DNA of 64,000 nucleotides from Ochotona curzoniae (taxonomy: Eukaryota > Chordata > Mammalia > Lagomorpha > Ochotonidae), in NCBI RefSeq assembly GCF_017591425.1, contig NW_024465434.1, positions 930,001 through 994,000 on the forward strand. Reading direction: 5' to 3'. The stretch's first letter is position 1. Each line of letters opens with the position of its first letter. Of this stretch, positions 22,687 through 33,084 are shown one piece after another. The notes under the pieces were generated by a model, which was given only the letters and a program-made list of their open reading frames with translations, made no database searches and was not told the origin of the DNA. Made by a program: the position numbers and the translations under genes.

Positions 22687-23305
22687 CTTAAGTAAAAAAA
22701 AAGCTTAATTTAATATTTTATGATTATATATTGTTATATAATTAATAATACATATAGTCATAAAATTTTATAAGGCCAACTCCTGTTTCATTCCAGGTTG
22801 AATAAATATGGTGGTTATTACTGATTTTTATATCAAAACTTCTGACCTTTTCCCTTTAAGAGGTTACCCTACAAATAAAAGATTGAGGACAGAGCTTATC
22901 TTTGGGTTTGGGTTTGGGTGGGGGCCAGGAAAGAGGGAACAAGAAATTTTCTGACTGTATTCTTAAATGGTTTGTTTCTTTAAAAAGGTGGCACCCTAAT
23001 ACTATACACTTTTTGTGCATATATAACATTTCATAATTAAATATGATTACTTCTATAAATGAAGTACTTGAAAATAAAGGTATAAATTGAATACTCTACT
23101 TAATATTTTAAGATAGAATTTTAAGCAGTTAATTCCTTTATTAAAACAATTCACTTGTTTATTCAGCAGACACTGAGAAACTTAGTGTTTAATGGAGCCA
23201 TTAAGGCAAATTATGTGCCTCAAGTGCCCAGCATTTTGTGGGAAACCATAACCATTACCTTCACCTGACAGCCATTATGGGGGATGATACGGAGTTTCCT
23301 CAAAA
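22687..23305. other. Unassigned AT-rich DNA
   Basis: Mostly A/T-rich; short G-rich run 22902-22935 (GGTTTGGGTTTGGGTGGGGG). No gene. Confidence 0.4.
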
Positions 23306-23534
23306 TCTAAAATCTACATCTACTGAATGATCTAGCTATTTCACATCTTGGAATATATCCAAAAGAAATGAAATCAGCCTATCAGACAGCTCTATTGCCA
23401 TGTTTATTGTACCATTCATAATAGTTAAAATGTGAAATCAGTTTAGATATCCATAAGTGTATTAATTGATAAAATGTAATACACACACACACAGAGTGGA
23501 ATATAATTCAGCCGTAAAAAAATTAATGAAATCT

Positions 23535-23860
23535 GGGCCCAGCGCGGTGGTGCAGTGGTTAAGGTCCTCATCTTGCACGCCCTGGGATCCCATATGGGCG
23601 CCGGTTCTATCCCAGCAGCCCCGCTTCCCTTCCAGCTCCCTGCCTGTGGCCTGGGAAAGCAGTCCAGGACGGCCCAAAGCTTTGGGACCCTGCACCCGCT
23701 CGGGAGACCCGGAAGAGGCTCCTGGCTTCGGATCGGCATAGCATCGGCCATTGCGCTCACTTGGGGTGAATCATTGGACGGAAGATCTTCCTCTCTGTCT
23801 CTCCTCTCTGTATATCTGCCTTTCCAATAAAAAAATAATAAAAATAAATCTTAAAAAAAA
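23535..23860 (+). mobile_element. Young, full-length CSINE inside an L1
   Basis: Reference copy for the window. It begins GGGCCCAGCGCGGTGG. The Pol III A box is TGGTGCAGTGG (23548-23558) and the B box is GGTTCTATCCC (23603-23613), one change from GGTTCRANNCC-type. The body, CT-rich tract and A-rich tail follow. The exact 11-base duplication TAATGAAATCT flanks it (23524-23534 and 23861-23871). It is mobilised in trans by L1 proteins and encodes none itself. CpGs are largely intact, which suggests recent insertion. Confidence 0.97.
23548..23613 (+). promoter_or_regulatory. Internal Pol III promoter of the CSINE (A and B boxes)
   Basis: A box TGGTGCAGTGG at 23548-23558 fits TRGYNNARNNG except for minor changes. 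B box GGTTCTATCCC at 23603-23613 differs from the tRNA consensus at one or two positions. Spacing of 44 bases is normal for a tRNA-derived SINE. Confidence 0.75.
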
Positions 23861-24103
23861 TAATGAAATCTAGACTTCTACAACAAAATAGATGAAGAGA
23901 TCATTATTGCTAAGGGAAACAAACTAGACATAGAAATAAGACGATCACATTTTTCCATATGCAAAAGCTAATTATGTGTCTATATATAGGTGATATAAAT
24001 CTAAAATAATGATTATTAGAAGCTGAGAAAGGTAGAGAGCTAGTTGGGCATCTGATACTAAATTCCAAGAATAGGAATAAATAAATAAATACATATATCT
24101 TAA

Positions 24104-24425
24104 AAATTTATTTTTTTATGAAACAGTTACATAGGCTCAGGGACTTCCCTTCCCCCTCCCCCGCCGCCACTGATTTCCCCTATTACTACAAAAATATAGT
24201 CCTTTATAAACAGTCATAAGATCAGCATCCTGCTATTTAAGTGTATCCTGACATTGTATGTATGGGTAATGACAGACTGTCCAAAATCATATCCAATGAA
24301 ACTGCTAAATATATCTTGACAATAGGATTTTGGACAGTCTGTCATTGGAAGTATAGATGCATACTGCATTGTATCTTCACATCTGGATACGGTAGTCTCT
24401 TTTACACAGTTATTATACATCCCCT
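24104..24425 (-). mobile_element. 5'-truncated lagomorph L1, 3' UTR only
   Basis: Reverse copy of the family at 12333: 'TATGAAACAGTTACATAGG', C-rich tract 24146-24165, 'TGTATCCTGACATTGTATG', and ends near 'GGTAGTCTCTTTTACACAG'. It is unusual in containing a 21-bp perfect inverted repeat that I do not see in the other copies. Confidence 0.75.
24268..24346. repeat. 21-bp perfect inverted repeat, 37-base loop
   Basis: AATGACAGACTGTCCAAAATC (24268-24288) is exactly reverse-complementary to the sequence at 24326-24346 (GATTTTGGACAG then TCTGTCATT). It sits inside the L1 3' UTR copy. Confidence 0.9.
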
Positions 24426-24439
24426 TACAGGAAAAGCCA

Positions 24440-25961
24440 TAAGACAAAATCACCAACAGGAAACAAATAGAAAATTTGCAACAACATGAAATTAAATAAC
24501 ATGTATTGAATGACTAATGTGTTGCTGAAGATATGAAAATCACAAATCTTCTTGAAGCAAATGATGCTGCTCTATGACCTAGGAGTCAGTGAAGAAATTA
24601 AGAGAAATTCCCTTGAAGAAATGAAAATAAATATCTCAAAACCCATGAGATATACCAAAAATAGTATTGAAAGGGCGATTGATCTCATATTTTTGCATGA
24701 AGGTTGCCTTCATGCAGAGTGAACATATGATGAGAAAATCTTTGCAAGCCACACAACTGATAGGAGGCTAATATACAGGATTTGCAAGGAGATTCAGAAA
24801 TTCAATGACAGCAAAACAACCCTATGAAGAAATGGGTGAGGGAAATGAACACTTTTTTTTTAAAGATTTATTTTTATTATTTTTTCATTGGAAAGGCGGA
24901 TATACAGAGAGGAGAGACAGAGAGGAAGATCTTCCATCCGATGATTCACTCCCCAATTGAGCACAATGGTCGATGCTATGCCGATCCGAAGCCAGGAGCC
25001 TCCTCCGGGTCTCCCAGAAGGGTGCAGGGTCCCAAAGCTTTGGGTCGTCCTGGACTGCTTTCCCAGGCCACAAGCAGGGAGCTGGAAGGGAAGCGGGGCT
25101 GCCGGGATTAGAACCGGCGCCCATATGGGATCCTGGGCGTGCTAGGCGAGGACCTTAACCACTTGCGCCACCGCGCGGGGAAATGAACACTTTTAAAGAA
25201 CAAATTCAAATGGTGAACAGACATATGAAAAGATGCTCAGGCTCCCTAACTGTCATGGGAGCATAAATGAAAACTACATTGAGGTTCCACCTAACTCCAC
25301 TGAACTTGGCTTTCCTTCAGAACTCTACTAGCAACCTATTAACTCTACTAATTTGTTGGCATAGATGTGGGAAGAAAGATACCTTTCTTCATTGTTGGTA
25401 GGAGTGTAAGGTAGTATAACTACTATGGAAGTCAGTATGAAGAATGCTAAGAGAACTGAAAACTGACATGCTGTATGACTCAGTTATCTCACTTCTGGGA
25501 ATATATCCACAGGAAATGATATTTGCATGTGAAAAAGGGATCTGTGATCCTATGTTTATAGCAGCACAATCTCCAATAGCAAAGACATGGAAACAACCCA
25601 GATGCCATCAAAAGAAGAATGGATAAAGAAACTGTGGTACATCTACTCCACGGAATATTACTCAGTGATTAAAATTAATGAAATTCAACCACTTGCAACC
25701 AGATGATCTCAAGTAGAGACTGCTAGGCTCAATGAAATAAGTCAATCCCCAATGGTAATTTTTACTGAGTCACATAAGTAACATAACACACAAAGCCTCT
25801 TCTCTTTTCCCTGAAAGTTGCTCAGTTACCTAAACAAAATTTTAATGTCCCTGTGGAGGGACAAGCCATATTTGGAAAATTTTTTATTTTGTACAATTGT
25901 GATTTTATATCTAATTGAATTATTTAAATAAACTCATTCATACAGTTGAAAAAAAAAACAG
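24440..25961 (+). mobile_element. 5'-truncated L1 (ORF2 C-terminal part, 3' UTR, poly-A), interrupted by a CSINE
   Basis: Sequence resembling the end of L1 ORF2 runs through 'GTGGGAAGAAAGATACCTTT', 'TATATCCACAGGAAATGATA', 'TAGCAGCACAATCTCCAATA' and 'GGAAACAACCCAGATGCCAT'. It ends in AATAAACTC and an A-run at 25951-25960. Frame is broken by stops and by the SINE at 24857. The reverse transcriptase core is absent. The left boundary is uncertain. Confidence 0.8.
24857..25180 (-). mobile_element. Young CSINE inside the L1, with 14-bp duplication
   Basis: AAATGAACACTTTT flanks it exactly (24843-24856 and 25181-25194). Full body with intact CpGs in the head ('CCACCGCGCGGGG'). The 5' end lacks the last CCC of the usual GGGCCC. 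Among the youngest insertions in the window. Confidence 0.95.
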
Positions 25962-26689
25962 TGATATTTTCTATTTCAGCATTGTTTTGGGGAAACAAAG
26001 AAGAGGCAAAGAAGGTAGTTTCCTACCCCTTCCCTAGAAATTAAAGAATCCAGAACACTGAAGTAAGTTATAAATAGCCTAGGTATTAGGAGGGGACCTG
26101 GCAGGAAAGGATGAATTGAGGAGATGGAAAAAACATTTCCTGTGCCTTCTGTTTTCTTAGGGTAAACACAATGGAATATCTTAGAGCAGGGAACTTTGAG
26201 AAACCACAAGGGATGGTCTGACACCAATTATTACTGCTGAGAAACAGAGAGCAACCTGGCTTTAGAAAGGGCTAGTCCTGTGAAAGGGAAATAAATCTTT
26301 TTGTCAGTTTCTAACTCTTAAGACCAGAATGAATCAGGGATTTTATTTGAGGTTGGTAGTGACTCATCTTTGGGGGAAAAAAAAAATCTAACCAAAGTTT
26401 AAAATCAGAGGTCACCTTAGAAGATGAGATTCTGACCCCCTCATAGTAAGCAGTGTCTTATCAATATTCACATTTAATAAGAAGAGATTGTGGTCAACTC
26501 AATTGTATTTTTGCTTTTCTATTAATAGATAATGAATGGCAAAGGATTTGTTTATCAAGTACCATTCTAAAGAGAGAGCTTATTTGACAAACACAAATAT
26601 TTTCTGGTGCTTGCATTTTAGTGCATATCCTAAATTATCTGGAATCAGATTCTGAGATGAAGATGGATATTGGAATACCCTTGAGACCG
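25962..26689. other. Unassigned DNA
   Basis: No recognised repeat or exon. Confidence 0.4.
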
Positions 26690-28265
26690 GCAACTGTGTA
26701 AGGTAAGGAAGATCATTGTGTAGGGAGTAAGGTTGACCTGAAGAGCAGTTCAATGAAGGTTGAAGTCACCTCTACGGGAAATCTTGAAGCTGGGATCACT
26801 GCAACCAGTGCAGCATGAGCCGCGTTGGAGAGGAGGCAATATGCAATTAAGAAAATAAGAGACAAACACAAGATGTAGACTGTGAAAGTGGGAGGCCAGA
26901 GGGAAGCATCCCCCTCTGAGGAAGGAGGTTTACCTAGAAGGCTTGCTGCCTCAATCTTTTATTGAAATGTTTGGGGAGTCAGATTTCAGGAACTGGTGTA
27001 ACACAAATGTTGATAGCTACATCTCATACTGCTGTTAACCAGCACATGTTTAATGAGCAGGAAGTGATAGTGTAGCCCAAGGACAGAAGTCAGTATGTGC
27101 CTTCCCAAGGATATCTGATAGCATTCAGTCCTTGGACCATTGCCCAGCTGTGGACTGGTCTCGGACTTATGTCCGTCACAACAGTCCATTGCCTGCAGAA
27201 TTTGATCTCAGTCTCTGGCACCGGCGGTCTGTGAACTTAAGACTCCGGACACAGTCTGTGCTGCTCTTCTATATCAAGTCATACTGTTAGTTTTCGCAAA
27301 ATGCCAGCAGCAGAGATGACCATTTGGGGTTGACCTGAGTGATGGCAGGCATGAGGCCATTGCACTTTTGTGTGAGTCAGTCGTCTGAGTTTGGCAATCC
27401 TAGAAAGTGACTATGATCTTGGCTGAGGCAATTCTTTTTAGTTGATACAGGAATTCTGAGAGCTTCTGTCTTCAACACTCCCAGGTGAAAGTAAGTCTTA
27501 TTCCTGAAGGAGGGCTCAGTAGTTTATTACAGCAGCCACCGCAGTCTATCCCTCGAGCCATTTGGAGCCACTTTGTTATATAAGCTCTGAAAACAGACCT
27601 CTAGGATTTCAGTGGATTTCTTCTCTTGTGAAAACCTAAGAAAAAAAGGCAATTGAAGAGAAAGATTGTCTTTGCATTTGCAGTTGGTCTTGGGGCTACA
27701 ATAGATACAGCCCTCCTCCACTACCCTTCATTTTAAATGATCGTCACCCTGTTAGCATCTCTGCTGATTTTACTCGTTGGTATGATCTAGACTTGATTCT
27801 TGAAGGATCTGCACCCTGGGTCATCATGCCTTTCCTCTGGAAGAGGCTCCTATATTAATAATCCCTTTGCTATCAAAATAGGGAAAGGAGGTGCAAGGCA
27901 GCACTCAGCAGGATCAACAGTGTGTCAAGGATAGCCCGTCTGTCCAAGTCACTTCTACAGCAGCCTGATGAACAGGACTCGCTACTGCTAGAATGGTGAC
28001 TCTTCTTGCCTCCTGGTCACTTGTTATGAGAATGAATGAACCATCCAGGCGTTCTTTGGAGGGAGGAAGGATTCCTTCTTTGGGGGCTTAAAATTTCCAG
28101 TGAAAGTTCTGCTTGTGTCTACAGCTAATGTGGGCACAGAAGTTTGGCTACCCATTATAGAGAAAGTTTGCTTTACTAATTTTTTTTTACTCAGAATTAC
28201 GTAAACTAAACCAATTGAGATGCCCTTCCATTTTAGAGTCCATGGTGTTCTGGTAAGAGTTCTTT
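26690..28265. other. Unassigned, GC-richer stretch
   Basis: About 1.6 kb that is less AT-rich than its surroundings, with scattered CpGs (26820, 27165-27180, 27223, 27245, 27540). No open frame above 110 codons. It could be an LTR-element remnant, a decayed L1 5' region or single-copy DNA. A TATA-like 'TTATATAAGC' lies at 27577-27586, but no matching LTR ends were found. Confidence 0.35.
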
Positions 28266-28267
28266 TT

Positions 28268-28460
28268 TCTTTTTTTTTTTCACTTTTTATAGTTATTATT
28301 TTCCATGAAACAGTTTTGTAAGTATAGGTGTTCCCCCATCCCTTCCTTCCCATTTTCTTCCCCCACCATTTTCCCCCATATTATTACAGGATAGGCTTTT
28401 AGTAACCATTACAAGTAAAACATTATGCTATTTAGGCGTATCATAAAAGAACCCAAACAA
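28268..28460 (-). mobile_element. Short L1 3' UTR fragment
   Basis: 'TTTCCATGAAACAGTTTTGT', 'CCATTTTCCCCCATATTATT' and 'CATTATGCTATTTAGGCGTA' match the copies at 12333, 24104 and 49296; the rest of the UTR is missing. Confidence 0.75.
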
Positions 28461-28711
28461 GGACAATATTCTAAAAGTTAGGGGGAAATGATTGCTCATA
28501 CAGCTTACAGTACTGCTTTAGCTCCATCCGACTAATTTTGTTTCCTAATTTTAAAAAGCCTTTAAAGTATTTCAGTTTTCTTCAGTTACAAATGTTAAAA
28601 AATGCATTTACATGGTTAAGTCCCAGGCCCCTCAGCTCTTTATTGATTGATTGTTGGTCTGTAGCCATTGCTTACAAAGATGCCTTAACTTTTGGTGAAG
28701 TTTATGTTGAT
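28461..28711. other. Unassigned DNA
   Basis: AT-rich, nothing recognised. Confidence 0.4.
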
Positions 28712-29332
28712 AAAGCTTATACTTTTTTCTCACATGTATGTACTTCTAATTTTAATTTTAGATGATGTTAACATAGTTGACCAGAGTGGGATAGATCAAG
28801 GGCCAGGGAAAAGTGGATGTAACCATTGTTTCCAAATTTTCTGTTTCTCCTTCTTGTTTTGGGGGAGGGGCAGGGATAAGGGGAGAAACCATACCCAGCC
28901 TCCCAACTGCCCCAGTACCCGGGGATGGGGAATGGTCACTTGATATCAAGCCAGGGTCCCAATGTGGTGCATACTCTGAGCGTTCTGCACAGGTGGTTTT
29001 GATGGTTCTGAAATGTTGTTGATATTGCCAATCCAAGACTGAGGGAACCCTTTCAATGTCCATTGGCTGATACAGTCGACCTTAGAGTTTCCATTCACCC
29101 AGATATTTTCTCTCATTGTTTGGTTGGGGTAGTTGTCCAATTGTTCTGTCCCCTTCCTCTGGGATGGTACAGATGTCCTCTGCAGGGCCCAATGAATTGC
29201 CATATCCTCCACTTGGATCTGGGCCAGATGTCTACTACTATGATTTTTCCACTGAGGAGGACCTGTTCTTGTAGGTGGTCTAAGGACCCTAACCAGGCAA
29301 TCTGAGTCCTGCTACACCTCCCACCACTGGGG

Positions 29333-29700
29333 CTTATGGGCATGGTATCCACTGCGCAGGTGAGCCAAGGACCTGGGCCCCACTGGACTCCATACCATAC
29401 CCGTGGGACATGCAGACCCAGCTCCCCTCCCTGTGCAAAGGTGGCCCAAGGATCCAGGCCAAGCTACCTGGGCTTCGCTGTCCCCCAAGTCTCATGGACC
29501 CAGTACACACCATATAGGCTGGCCAAGGACCTGAACCAGGTGACCAGGGCCCTACAAGACTCCCCACTCCCGGGGCTCATGGACTTGCACCCTACCATGC
29601 AGGTGGGCCAAGGGCTCAGGCCAGGAAGTGCAGGCCCTGCTGAACCTTCCGCTTCACTCCAGGGGCTCATGGACCCAGCACCCACCGCCCCCTGACTGTC
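29333..29700. repeat. Tandem array of about 85-90-bp units in copy B
   Basis: The phrase 'CTCATGGACCCAG' or its variants recurs at 29333, about 29405, 29491, 29576 and 29666, each followed by 'GGCCAAGG...CCAGG'. Spacings are about 72, 86, 85 and 90 bases. At least three related units (from 39056, 39137 and 39221) occur on the opposite strand in copy C. Confidence 0.8.
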
Positions 29701-29727
29701 AGGGTTTGTCTCACCTCGACATCTATC

Positions 29728-30390
29728 AGTGGGTGCTGCAGACTGGCTTGGTCCAGCCTGCCCCCAGTCCTGGCCCTGATGTGAAATGGCTGGTGTTGCA
29801 GCCCTACCCAGTCCCTCCTGCATCCCATCCTGGTTCTCAGATCTGCCAGTGGATGTTATGAACTGGCCCAGCTTGGTCTATTCCCAGAGATGACCCACAT
29901 GTATGCCAGTGAATATTGTAAACTGGCCTGGTCTGGGCTGCTCTTTGCCTTGGCTTTGCACTCATCTGCAAGGACTATGTTCTGACAAAGGAGTTTCAAA
30001 GCTCCTCCATCAGGCCACTTCCCAGTGGTAGATGTTACACACATCTTTGGCCCAGGTAGATTTTGTCTACCTCTTGTCCTTGCAGGAACAGTAGCCTTGC
30101 TCAACTAGCCCACAACCATTCCATTTCTTACTGTTGGGTGCTACAGTCTAGTCATACCTGGTCCACACCCAGTCATAGGTCTCATGTGGTTCAACAGGAG
30201 CTAAGACCTAGCCCAGCCCATTATACACCTATGCTGATGCTCATGTGTACCTGTGGGTGCTGGAGTCTAGCCCAATATGTTACTCCTCAGACCCAGTCCA
30301 TACCCATGCCCAGGAAGCCTGCAGCCATGACCAGCATAGATCATTGCCCCCATTCTGGCTCTCACACTCACCAGTGGGAACCCTACCTAC
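29728..30390. repeat. Diverged 59-60-bp unit array in copy B
   Basis: 'CAGTGGRTGYTRYAGACTGG'-type motifs begin at 29728, 29787, 29846 and 29906 (spacing 59, 59, 60), then at about 30022, 30130, 30251 and 30371, close to multiples of 60. Units have drifted strongly but the period holds. Confidence 0.75.
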
Positions 30391-31015
30391 CTAGGGCATC
30401 TCCTTAGCTCCCCAACCAGGCCTGTTCTCTGCCACAAATCTTGTCTGTGCCAATGGAGATTGTTGTTCCACAGCAATGACAACCCCTTCGGCCCCACAAG
30501 TTCTGCTTCCAGTCCTGATTCACTCACGTGCTGCTCAGTGTCACACGTTACCCATTCACTGTACCAGCTCTCACTGGCACCTTGATCCAGCCCTGCCAGG
30601 AGGGCCCACATCCCAGCCTCAGTATGTGCCTGTGAGTGGTATTGGTGATGGTTGATGTTAACTGCTCCAGCTCAGGACTCCTAAGTGAACTGGTACTTTG
30701 GTCTGATCCTTAAAAATCCTCCCACTCCCTCCTCCAAACAACTCAGTCTCAGCACCCATGTCCATGGAACTCCCCTGGAAGTCATTTATCATCTGGACAT
30801 GGAACTCTTAGGTTCCTATATGCCCCCACCTGTGCCAGCCAGAGGCCCCTTTTAGGCCCACATCTGCAAGTCCATAGAGGTCATTGCCAGGTGATTAGAG
30901 GGCTTTGCCTGTTGTCATCGATGCCCTGGCTGCCTGGCCCAAGATGGTGCCAGCCACATCCAAGCAGCTGGTGGAATGAAATTCACGGGTCAGGAGGCCA
31001 GGCTGTGCTCCCTTA

Positions 31016-31085
31016 AAAGTTTATACTTTTTATTTGTGTCTTTTAGTTCAATTTTCCCACAAAAATTTTGAAGTCCCTTTTATAT
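31016..31085 (-). mobile_element. Mariner-like MITE remnant
   Basis: The minus strand reads 'AAGGGACTTCAAAATTTTTG' then 'TGGGAAAATTGAACTAAAAG', matching the end of the MITE at 17323. Overlaps the target-site duplication of the element before it, so that element inserted into or beside this MITE. Confidence 0.45.
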
Positions 31086-31089
31086 CCTG

Positions 31090-31382
31090 TAATGAGAATT
31101 TTTTTATTACTTGAGAGAGAGAGATGACTCTCATTTTGCTTCATTCTTAAAATGCCTGCAAAAGTTTGGATTGGGCTGGGCCAATTTGGAATCCAGAAAT
31201 TCAATACAGGCCTCCTACAATGGGTTTGAGGAACCCAGTTACTTAATCCATTACTGCTTCCTTTTAGGATTTTCATTAGCAGGCAGCTGGAGTCAGGAGC
31301 CAAGAATTAAACCTAGGCATCCAAGCTGGTCAGATAAGGACATCCAAGCTGGTATCTTAACTGTTATGCCAAAAACACATCC
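31090..31382 (-). mobile_element. Old CSINE
   Basis: Reverse copy with 'ACTTGAGAGAGAGAGATGAC', 'GGGCTGGGCCAATTTGGAAT' and 'TCATTAGCAGGCAGCTGGAG'. Near its 5' end 'ACATCCAAGCTGG' is nearly repeated (about 31317 and 31341). Confidence 0.7.
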
Positions 31383-31807
31383 ATCCACTTTTCTTTTATC
31401 ATAATGCTTGTACATATTTATCATCCCATGATGTTCACAATTTCCCCTTTGTGATAGTTTTAATATATTTTTTTGATGATAACTGCTCTAACAAAGATAA
31501 CATGTGGTTTGTATGCTTCCTTGGTTAGTGATATTGGGTATTTTTTCAATATATTTGTTGGCCATGTATGTAACTTCTTCCTTTTAGAAATACCTTAATG
31601 AGCATTTGCCCATCTTAAACTAAATTACTCTGTTTTGGTTGTTGCTGAGTCCTTTGAGTTCCTTAAATATTCTAGACATTAAGCTGTTTCAACATGAATC
31701 GTTTATAAGCATTTCTCTTATTTTTAAGTTTCTTTTTATTAATTTGATAGAATCTCATTTATCTATTTTTGTTGCCTGTGCTTGTGGAATCTTGTGCAAA
31801 TAATTTT

Positions 31808-32124
31808 TGAAAGATCTTTGTTATTGAAAAGGCAGATATACAGAGAGAAGAAGAGGCAGAGAAAGATCTTCCGTCCGTTGATTTACTCCTCAAGTGGCTG
31901 CAATGGTCAGAGCTGAGGCAATCCAAAGCCAGGAGCCAGGAGCTTCTTCAGGGTCTCCACGTGGGTGCAGGCTCCCAGGGCTATGGGTTATCCTCTGTTG
32001 CTTTCCCAGGCCATAAGCAGGGAGCTATATTGGAAGTGGAGCTGCTTGAATATGAACTGGCACACATATGGGATCCTGAGAGATGCAAGGCAAGGATTTA
32101 ACCACTAGGCTATTATGCCAGACC
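31808..32124 (-). mobile_element. CSINE, first of three nested in an L1
   Basis: Reverse copy 'AAAGATCTTTGTTATTG' to 'TATTATGCCAGACC'. Flanks 'AAATAATTTTTG' and 'AAAAAATTCTTTG' are a weak target-site duplication, decayed as in an older insertion. Confidence 0.85.
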
Positions 32125-32154
32125 ACAAAAAATTCTTTGCCTACACCAATTTTT

Positions 32155-32499
32155 TTTTTTAAAGATTTATTTTTATTACTTTTTCATTGGAAAGGCGGAT
32201 ATACAGAGAGGAGAGACAGAGAGGAAGATCTTCCATCCGATGATTCACTCCCCAAGTGAGCGCAACGGGTCGATACTATGCCAATCCGAAGCCAGGAGCC
32301 TCCTCCGGGTCTCCCACGCGGGTGCAGGTTCCCAAAGCAGGTTCCCAAAGCTTTGGGCCGTCCTCAACTGCTTTCCCAGGCCACAGGCAGGGAGCTGGAT
32401 GGGAAGCGGGGCTGCCGGGATTAGAACCAGCGCCCATATGGGATCCCGGGCGTGCAAGGCGAGGACCTTTAACCACTTGCGCCACCGCGCCGGGCCCCC
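32155..32499 (-). mobile_element. Young CSINE, second of three
   Basis: CTACACCAATTTTT flanks it exactly (32141-32154 and 32500-32513). CpG-rich head 'GCCACCGCGCCGGGCCC' intact. A 13-base tandem duplication CAGGTTCCCAAAG at 32325-32337 and 32338-32350 is peculiar to this copy. Confidence 0.95.
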
Positions 32500-32513
32500 C
32501 TACACCAATTTTT

Positions 32514-32844
32514 TAAAAAAAGATTTATTTATTTTTATTACGAAGTCAGATATACAAAGAGGAGGAGAGACAGAAAGAAAGTTCTTCTGTCCGATGATTC
32601 GCTTCCCAAGTGAGCGCAATGGCCAATGCTATGCTGATCTGAAGCCAGGATCCAGGAACTGCTTCCTGGTATCCCACAGGGGTGCAGGGTCCCAAAGCTT
32701 TGGGCCATCCTCTACTGCTTTCCCAGGCCACAAGCAGGGAGCTGGATGGGAAGGGGAGCTGCCAAGATTAGAACTGGCGCCCATATGGGATCCTGGTGCA
32801 TTCAAGGCGAGGACTTTAGTCGCTAGGCCATGCTGCCAGGCCAG
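32514..32844 (-). mobile_element. CSINE, third of three
   Basis: Flanked by ACACCAATTTTTT on the left and ACACCAATGTTTT on the right (32845-32857). The younger CSINE at 32155 landed in its left duplication copy, which gives three copies of the target motif. Confidence 0.9.
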
Positions 32845-33084
32845 ACACCAATGTTTTGAAACCCTTTTTCTCTCTATTTTCTCCTAGTGGTTTCATAACT
32901 TCAGGGTTTGGATTTAGCTGAGTGTGATGCTTTCTGGGATGCCTAGTTAGTCTAAGTCTCAATGGACCATATCATGGCAGACGATACCAAATATTTACTG
33001 TTGTTTATTTCAGATGAGTAGAGAACTGTTTCTGAGCTTCTTTTCTGGTAGGGATAGAAAATGAAGCATACATCTGACCAATGA

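Larger units (their letters stand above)
23310..24060 (+). mobile_element. 5'-truncated L1 (ORF2 end and 3' UTR), interrupted by a CSINE
   Basis: 'CTTGGAATATATCCAAAAGA', 'GGAATATAATTCAGCCGTAA' and, beyond the SINE, 'AGACATAGAAATAAGACGAT' are consecutive pieces of an L1 ORF2 3' end. The CSINE at 23535-23860 splits it. Confidence 0.8.
28712..31032 (-). mobile_element. GC-rich VNTR retroelement, long copy B, with target-site duplication
   Basis: AAAGCTTATACTTTT (from 28712) and AAAGTTTATACTTTT (from 31016) flank a reverse-strand insertion of about 2.29 kb. On the minus strand its order is: a 5' part with 'GGCACCATCTTGGGCCAGG' (YY1-like), an array of 59-60-bp units, an array of 85-90-bp units, then a 3' module with 'TCAAAACCACCTGTGCAGAA', and an A+T-rich tail. 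The short open frames inside (for example 29336-29695) come from tandem units and are not called as genes. Probably mobilised by L1. Confidence 0.75.
31470..32940 (-). mobile_element. Old L1 ORF2 fragment, interrupted by three CSINEs
   Basis: Antisense L1: 'TTATCTATTTTTGTTGCCTG' up to about 31807 and 'CTCCTAGTGGTTTCATAACT' at 32882-32901 are adjacent in intact L1. Three CSINEs (31808-32124, 32155-32499, 32514-32844) lie between them. Short L1 pieces 'TTCTTTGCCTACACCAAT' survive at their joints. Confidence 0.8.

Noticed and set aside
23548..23613. tRNA gene
   Set aside because: A and B boxes are those of the tRNA-derived SINE head; there is no cloverleaf acceptor stem and the rest is SINE body.
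29336..29823. 119-codon proline-rich frames on both strands
   Set aside because: They result from the 85-bp tandem array in copy B; both strands are open because of base composition.
28728..31015. Endogenous retrovirus
   Set aside because: No paired LTRs, primer-binding site or gag/pol-like frame; target duplications are 15 bases and the 3' end is A+T-rich, which fits L1-mediated insertion better.
32240..32887. 215-codon open frame, the longest in the window
   Set aside because: It lies entirely over two adjacent CSINEs (32155-32499 and 32514-32844) read antisense and their L1 joint. The repeated 'GSQSFGP...FPGHKQGAGW' peptide is SINE sequence.
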